Source: CANIZL01 sp043788645
GTDB taxonomy: Bacteria > Verrucomicrobiota > Verrucomicrobiia > Limisphaerales > UBA9464
Length of the DNA stretch: 17,992 nucleotides
Direction of reading: 5' to 3'
Assembly: GCA_043788645.1 (NCBI GenBank)
Contig: JAYVTS010000447.1
Location: 1 to 17,992 of the forward strand
Below the pieces are notes generated by a model, which worked only from the letters and a program-made list of their open reading frames with translations, was not told where the DNA came from and did not search any database. The stretch's first letter is position 1, and every line of letters begins with the position of its first letter. Below are positions 13,829-17,992 of this stretch, one piece after another. Made by a program: the position numbers and the translations under genes.

Positions 13829-15061
13829 TTGAACGCCCATTGGAATCATCTTCAAGGGACGAGTTTTACCTCGGTGCTCAACTCTCTGCCCCTGGCCGCC
13901 TTGCAAACGCGGGCTAACGCGAGTTCGACCTCCGAAGTCCGGCTCGCTGCCCACCAGGACCACTTGTCCCTCGCAGATTTCGCTACGCTCTTGTCGCCCG
14001 CGGCGGGAGCCGAACTGGAGTCCTTGTGTCGAAAATCTCAAGCGATCACTCGCCAGCGCTTCGGACGTGTGATCCGCCTCTTTGCGCCGTTGTACCTTTC
14101 GAACGAATGCGTGAACAACTGCAGCTATTGCGGATTCTCACGCGACAATCCGATCTTACGGGTAACATTAACGCTCGACGAAGTCGTCCGCGAAGCGCGT
14201 GCGCTGGCCCAGCAAGGCTTTCGCAATTTGCTCCTGGTCGCCGGCGAGCATCCCAAATTTGTCTCCCCCGGATACCTTGACCAGTGCATTCGAGCACTCC
14301 GTGAATTCATCCCGAGCCTTTCCTTGGAACTAGGCCCCATGGAAACCTCGGACTACCGACCCCTGGTCCAGGCCGGAGCCGAAGGGTTGGTCGTCTATCA
14401 AGAGACGTACGAACGGTCCAGTTACGAAGCTCTGCATACGGCGGGGCCTAAGCGGAATTTCGATTGGCGCCTCGAATGCCCGGAAAGGGCCTACGCGGCT
14501 GGATTCCGCCGACTCGGAATTGGAGCGCTCTTCGGGCTGAGCGATTGGCGTCGAGAAGCGCTTTGTGTGGCCGCGCATGCCGAGTACCTGCTGAAGCATT
14601 GCTGGAAATCGCAGCTCACGATCTCCCTGCCCCGACTCCGGCCCTGTGCGGGTGAGTTCCAGCCTCTGACCCGTTTCACAGATCCTGAACTCGTTCAACT
14701 CGTCGCCGCCCTTCGCCTGTTCTTGCCCGATGTTGGGTTGGTCCTTTCCACGCGCGAACCCGCTGCCTTGAGGAATGGGCTTTTCCCCCTGGGTATCACC
14801 CACGCCAGTGCCGGCAGCCATACGGAACCCGGCGGGTACACCGGCGCCGGAAAAGAAGGGGTCCACCAAACCATCAGTGGTCGCTCCATCGCACTCGCCG
14901 CCGATAGCCTCGCACGAATCCCCGCCACGGGCCGCTCCACGGCGGCCACAGGACAGTTTGAGATCGCGGATGATCGTTCACCTGAAGAAGTCGCCCGGCT
15001 CCTCCGCCGACTCGGCTATGACCCGGTCTGGAAAGATTGGGACGCCGCCCTCAGTACTTAG
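13829..15061 (+). CDS. thiH: 2-iminoacetate synthase ThiH (radical SAM)
   Basis: 410 residues. The radical-SAM cysteine motif is CVNNCSYC (C94, C98, C101), with aromatic and glycine residues around it (SYCGFSRDN) as in ThiH. Further matches are LLLVAGEHP (SAM-binding GGE-like strand), LGPMETSDYRPLVQAGAEGLVVYQETY, HTAGPKRNFDWRLECPERAYAAGFRRLGIGALFGLSDWR, LPRLRPC and HASAGSHTEPGGYTG, all in ThiH order. The enzyme cleaves tyrosine to 2-iminoacetate and p-cresol for the thiazole half of thiamine. The start is TTG at 13829; a GTG some 45 bases on is another choice, and the first in-frame ATG is far inside the conserved core. No other thi gene is nearby. A paired hairpin region follows the stop. 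Confidence 0.93.
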   Translation: MNAHWNHLQGTSFTSVLNSLPLAALQTRANASSTSEVRLAAHQDHLSLADFATLLSPAAGAELESLCRKSQAITRQRFGRVIRLFAPLYLSNECVNNCSYCGFSRDNPILRVTLTLDEVVREARALAQQGFRNLLLVAGEHPKFVSPGYLDQCIRALREFIPSLSLELGPMETSDYRPLVQAGAEGLVVYQETYERSSYEALHTAGPKRNFDWRLECPERAYAAGFRRLGIGALFGLSDWRREALCVAAHAEYLLKHCWKSQLTISLPRLRPCAGEFQPLTRFTDPELVQLVAALRLFLPDVGLVLSTREPAALRNGLFPLGITHASAGSHTEPGGYTGAGKEGVHQTISGRSIALAADSLARIPATGRSTAATGQFEIADDRSPEEVARLLRRLGYDPVWKDWDAALST

Positions 15062-15079
15062 GCAGTGATGAGGGATCGA

Positions 15080-15095
15080 CCTGGGCTTACCCAGG
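15080..15095. terminator. Hairpin 1 after thiH
   Basis: CCTGGG-CTTA-CCCAGG, a perfect 6-base stem with a four-base loop, 18 bases after the thiH stop. No T run follows, so termination by the classical route is doubtful. Confidence 0.4.
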
Positions 15096-15129
15096 GAAAC
15101 CGCTTGCCCGTTGGCGGAGTTGTCGCCTA

Positions 15130-15149
15130 CCACCGAGGCTTCTCGGTGG
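15130..15149. terminator. Hairpin 2 before the MBOAT gene
   Basis: CCACCGAG-GCTT-CTCGGTGG, a perfect 8-base stem with a four-base loop, 21 bases before the MBOAT start. It may terminate thiH transcripts or form a structure in the MBOAT mRNA leader; no T run follows. Confidence 0.4.
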
Positions 15150-15170
15150 GGCAGATAATCGGGTTCGCGA

Positions 15171-16646
15171 ATGCAATTCATTTCCTGGAACTTTGCTGCG
15201 TTTTTGCCCGTAGTGTTTCTCCTACACTACGCCGGTCGGCGCGTCGGCTGGCAAGTTGGGGTGCTAACCCTGGCGAGCTTTGTCTTCTACGGTTGGAAAG
15301 ATCCCTGGCTCCTGCCCCTTTTGCTCGTCTCAACCCTCGTCAACGGAGTCGCGGCACAAATCATTTTAACACCCCAACAGTCCGATATCCGCCGACGTCA
15401 GGCGGTCGTAGGTGCACTGACCTTTAATCTTAGCGCCCTGGGTTTTTTCAAATACGGACCTCTGCTGGGCCCGTGGATTTTCCCTGGAATCACGTCTGAG
15501 GAGTTGGGGAAGGCGATTCCGCTGCCGATTGGTATCTCGTTTTACACCTTCCAAGGCATTAGCTTGGTCTGCGAGTCCTGGTGGGCGAGGAAACGCGGTT
15601 TGCCGGGGTTGGCCGTGCCCCAAAAAGGACCCGGCTCGGCTCAACACACCGTCGAACTAGGTTGGTTCCACGCTAAAGTTTGGTTCTTTAAGGCTTTTTT
15701 CCCCCAGCTCATCGCGGGCCCAATCGTCAAAGCCCAGGAATTCCTCTACCAAATTGGGCCCAAATCCTTCGCGCAGATCGACTGGGATGGAGCCGTCCGG
15801 AAGTTAGTCTTGGGATTTTTCCTTAAGATGGTGGTGGCCGACAACCTCAAGGAGGCCACGAGCCTACTCAATTCCGAGTCGCTCAGATCCCCTGGGTTCC
15901 ACGAAGTGCCGTGGTCGACCCTCTTATTGTTGTTGTACGGATTTTCATTTCAGATTTATGCGGATTTTGCCGGGTATTCTTATATTGCTCAGGGCTTGGC
16001 AAAATTGTTTGGCTACACCCTGCCGGACAATTTCCACCATCCCTATTTGGCTTCGAGCCTCACTGACTTCTGGCGGCGCTGGCATCTTTCGTTGTCCTCC
16101 TGGCTCCGCGAATACCTTTATATTCCCTTGGGTGGAAATCGACGAGGTGAAGGCCGCACCTATTTCAATCTATTCCTGGTGATGTTTCTCGGCGGCCTTT
16201 GGCATGGGGCCGCCTGGAGCTATGCCATCTGGGGTACAGTGCATGGCGCTGGACTCGCCCTCGAGCGTTGGACCGGACTCGGCCGCACGCCTCCCGGTGT
16301 AACTCGCTGGAATTGGATCCGTATCGCCCGTGTTTTGCTGACTTTTCACGTCGTTTCCGCACTCTGGCTCCTGTTTCAACTGCACGAATTTACGGACGTG
16401 CTAGCCTTTGGGCGAGCCCTGTTCTCAGCCCCGAATGGGATTTCTCCGCAAATCGCCTTTGTGCTGCTAGTCTTTTCCCTGCCGGTATTAGGTCAACATC
16501 TTTGGAGTGCCGTGCGAGCGAGTCGGGCCACAACTACCCGCACGACTGTGGGTCATTGGCCTGAGACCTTGGCGTACGCCGTCCTGCTCGCATTGGTGCT
16601 CGTCAATGCGGGTGGACCTGGCAAGTTTTTCTATTTCCAATTCTGA
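15171..16646 (+). CDS. MBOAT-family O-acyltransferase (AlgI-like)
   Basis: 491 residues, about 11 hydrophobic segments, typical AlgI size. Conserved blocks occur in order: SFVFYGW (35-41), PIGISFYTFQGIS (119-131), FFPQLIAGPIVKAQEF (176-191), FQIYADFAGYSYIAQG (260-275), DFWRRWHLSLSSWLREYLYIPLGGNR (299-324) and GGLWHGAAWSYAIWG (341-355) with the catalytic histidine H345. The family moves acetyl or other acyl groups across the inner membrane to export-bound polysaccharides. The block after ISLVCESW normally continues directly as a short loop; here residues about 139-167 form an extra hydrophilic stretch (RKRGLPG...PGSAQHT). It is followed 100-110 bases later by an SGNH-type gene, the usual partner that transfers the acyl group in the periplasm. 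Confidence 0.93.
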   Translation: MQFISWNFAAFLPVVFLLHYAGRRVGWQVGVLTLASFVFYGWKDPWLLPLLLVSTLVNGVAAQIILTPQQSDIRRRQAVVGALTFNLSALGFFKYGPLLGPWIFPGITSEELGKAIPLPIGISFYTFQGISLVCESWWARKRGLPGLAVPQKGPGSAQHTVELGWFHAKVWFFKAFFPQLIAGPIVKAQEFLYQIGPKSFAQIDWDGAVRKLVLGFFLKMVVADNLKEATSLLNSESLRSPGFHEVPWSTLLLLLYGFSFQIYADFAGYSYIAQGLAKLFGYTLPDNFHHPYLASSLTDFWRRWHLSLSSWLREYLYIPLGGNRRGEGRTYFNLFLVMFLGGLWHGAAWSYAIWGTVHGAGLALERWTGLGRTPPGVTRWNWIRIARVLLTFHVVSALWLLFQLHEFTDVLAFGRALFSAPNGISPQIAFVLLVFSLPVLGQHLWSAVRASRATTTRTTVGHWPETLAYAVLLALVLVNAGGPGKFFYFQF

Positions 16647-16755
16647 TTTATTTCTAATATGAGCCTTCATTACTGCTCCTTTTCGCCCGGGGCTGCCTTG
16701 CCCAGCAAATCTGGCCCGCTAGCCTTGACCCCGCCTCAATCCCCGCTTGAAAGCA

Positions 16756-17679
16756 ATGGGGAATAACCTGATGATCCGCGATTCCTTAACTCCATCTCCT
16801 CAGACCACGGCGCCACGAGCCCTGCGCATTGGCGTGCTCGCCGTCGCGCTCTTGCTGGGCTGGCGAGCAGTGTTGGCCCTGACCGGATGGCATGCCGAAT
16901 TTGCGGAATGCAGCTATCAGCAAAATCTCTTGCGATTAGAAGCCTACCGTGGCCGGATCAACGCCACCCCGGGGATCGCCCCGCCTCGGGTCATTGCCGG
17001 GACCTCCGTCACCGGGCGTTTGTTACCCGAATATTTTGAAGGAACTCCGGTGGCCGGTCTCGCCAATCTCGGGCTCGACGGAGCCACCCCGACGTTCGCA
17101 CTCGAAGCCTTGTTGCGAGAATCAGCCGTGCCTCGGCTCGTTCTCTTGGAAACTTTTTTGCTCCATGAGAGTGCAAAAAGTAACGAAAACCTCATTAATA
17201 CGAGCCTGGCGTCTCCGGGCGCACGCCTCGCGGACGCCGATCCCCTGTTTGGCACCGAGACCCGTCCGAGCACGCTGCTTTACTCCGCGTTAAAACGAGG
17301 GCGAGAATCGCACGCTCAAGGGCATCTAGCACCGCCCCACCCGGTGCCGTACGAACCCCACTTTGCCCCGCGCAGCGCGTTGACCCGCTTGACCAACGCC
17401 ATCACGGCCTTGCGCGCTCGCGGGTCGGAGGTGGTCCTGGTTGATATCCCCATCGGCGCCGATTGGCCGCCTGGGCCCAATCTCGGTGAACCCACGGCGA
17501 CGCACGTAGCAGGCCTCTTCGGGCTGCGGCGTCTGGACTGTCGGGCGGCGCTTCGCGCCCGAGGATTTGAGCCCCGGTTTACGGATGGATTGCACCTCGA
17601 CGCCGCCAGTGCTCGCGAGGTCGCCCGCACCCTGGGCGAATTGGTAGCGGCCTTGCCCGCCATTGACCTGCCTCCGTAA
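16756..17679 (+). CDS. SGNH-like exported protein, probable O-acylation partner
   Basis: 307 residues from the ATG at 16756; a TTG at 16747 and an ATG at 16771 are other starts. One membrane segment (about residues 24-44) anchors it, with the rest outside. SGNH-hydrolase-like features: VIAGTSVTG with a candidate nucleophile S84, LANLGLDGATPT (block II-like N and G), and DGLHLD near the C-terminus with the Asp/His pair D277 and H280. It resembles AlgX/AlgJ- or DUF1574-type partners encoded beside MBOAT acyltransferases, which finish transfer of acetyl groups to polysaccharide. It is less similar than the MBOAT is to its family, so the assignment leans on position. Codon content is GC-rich like its neighbours. 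Confidence 0.65.
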   Translation: MGNNLMIRDSLTPSPQTTAPRALRIGVLAVALLLGWRAVLALTGWHAEFAECSYQQNLLRLEAYRGRINATPGIAPPRVIAGTSVTGRLLPEYFEGTPVAGLANLGLDGATPTFALEALLRESAVPRLVLLETFLLHESAKSNENLINTSLASPGARLADADPLFGTETRPSTLLYSALKRGRESHAQGHLAPPHPVPYEPHFAPRSALTRLTNAITALRARGSEVVLVDIPIGADWPPGPNLGEPTATHVAGLFGLRRLDCRAALRARGFEPRFTDGLHLDAASAREVARTLGELVAALPAIDLPP

Positions 17680-17690
17680 TATTTTGGCGC

Positions 17691-17707
17691 ACCGGCCGGA
17701 AGCCGGT
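17691..17707 (+). terminator. Hairpin after the SGNH-like gene
   Basis: ACCGGC-CGGAA-GCCGGT, a perfect 6-base stem 12 bases after the stop. There is no T run downstream, so it is only a candidate terminator. Confidence 0.4.
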
Positions 17708-17763
17708 CACCGATGAAATGTCTCGGTGGAAATATAGATTCCAGGTCCACACGGTAACCCAAA

Positions 17764-17992
17764 TTACACTCCCGGTATTTCGACGCGGTAGAAACGGGGC
17801 CCTCTATTAGTGGTTTGAGAACTATCATCGAAGGAACTCTGATTCTCGACCAAGGATGTGAGGACCCAGTTCCGGGTACTGAGATTCGTGCTTGTTTGAA
17901 GCGCGTCTCTCCGCTGATGCATGGATTGCATCAGAGCTCGCCCACTCCTCTCGCGCACCCCGAAGACCCGGCGCCTTCGCGCCGGGCGGCCA
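17764..17992 (-). pseudogene. C-terminal end of a secreted/surface-type protein, partial or decayed
   Basis: The frame is open from the right edge of the window to a stop at 17764. The last 45 or so residues (ALQTSTNLSTRNWVLTS, then SSFDDSSQTTNRGPRFYRVEIPG) look like the C-terminal module found in many large verrucomicrobial exported proteins, ending 'RFYRV'. The residues before that (RRRRVFGVRERSGRALMQSMHQRR) are arginine-rich, cover a strong hairpin and do not look like the beta-rich sequence expected there. Either the gene really continues beyond the window, or only a 3' fragment survives next to unrelated DNA. The remaining bases of this end (17680-17763) hold only a hairpin. Confidence 0.4.
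17967..17986. repeat. Strong GC-rich hairpin at the right edge
   Basis: CCCGGCGC-CTTC-GCGCCGGG, a perfect 8-base stem with a four-base loop. It may be a dispersed palindromic repeat or a terminator whose tail lies outside the window. Confidence 0.45.

Overview
The window looks like a chromosomal segment from a member of the Verrucomicrobiota, probably near the Pedosphaeraceae/Limisphaerales. That placement is inference. It rests on a PSCyt1-DUF1549 protein, a very large secreted DUF6797/beta-propeller protein, a Tyr/Gly-rich secreted protein of a style common in Verrucomicrobia, and a C-terminal FYRV-type module. Genes are GC-rich, several start at GTG or TTG, and clear Shine-Dalgarno sequences are rare. 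One AT-rich island (about 4650-5100; sample 60-base blocks are 20-28% GC) stands out. No rRNA, tRNA, CRISPR array or intact mobile element was recognised.

Layout. 1-1375 (-): 5' part of a PSCyt1/DUF1549 cytochrome-type protein that runs off the left edge. 1893-3869 (+): a TerC-family membrane protein and a class V aminotransferase. 3981-4675 (-): a small lipoprotein overlapped by a doubtful Trp-rich ORF, possibly a gene remnant. 4650-5250: AT-rich non-genic island with four palindromic repeats, two further dyads and a pyrimidine tract. 5252-7517 (+): a xylose-isomerase-like TIM-barrel protein, an IscA/SufA-type Fe-S carrier and an HscB-like J-domain co-chaperone. 7539-9956 (-): the DUF6797/beta-propeller protein. 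10239-12385 (+): a tight four-gene operon of ExbB-like, ExbD-like, TonB-like and membrane zinc-ribbon proteins. 12421-13191 (-): a secreted Tyr/Gly/His-rich protein. 13433-15061 (+): a stand-alone receiver-domain protein and ThiH. 15171-17679 (+): an MBOAT acyltransferase and an SGNH-like partner, a likely polysaccharide O-acylation pair. 17764-17992 (-): the C-terminal end of a surface-type protein, partial or decayed.

Most notable are two things. The ExbB/ExbD pair keeps its family folds but lacks both the ExbD transmembrane aspartate (Cys in its place) and the ExbB TM3 threonine (Ala in its place), residues central to the canonical proton-driven motor. The AT-rich island carries four copies of an extended palindrome at 69-81 bp spacing; each copy also supplies the ATG of a short ORF beginning M-(S/P)-D-x-(L/I).
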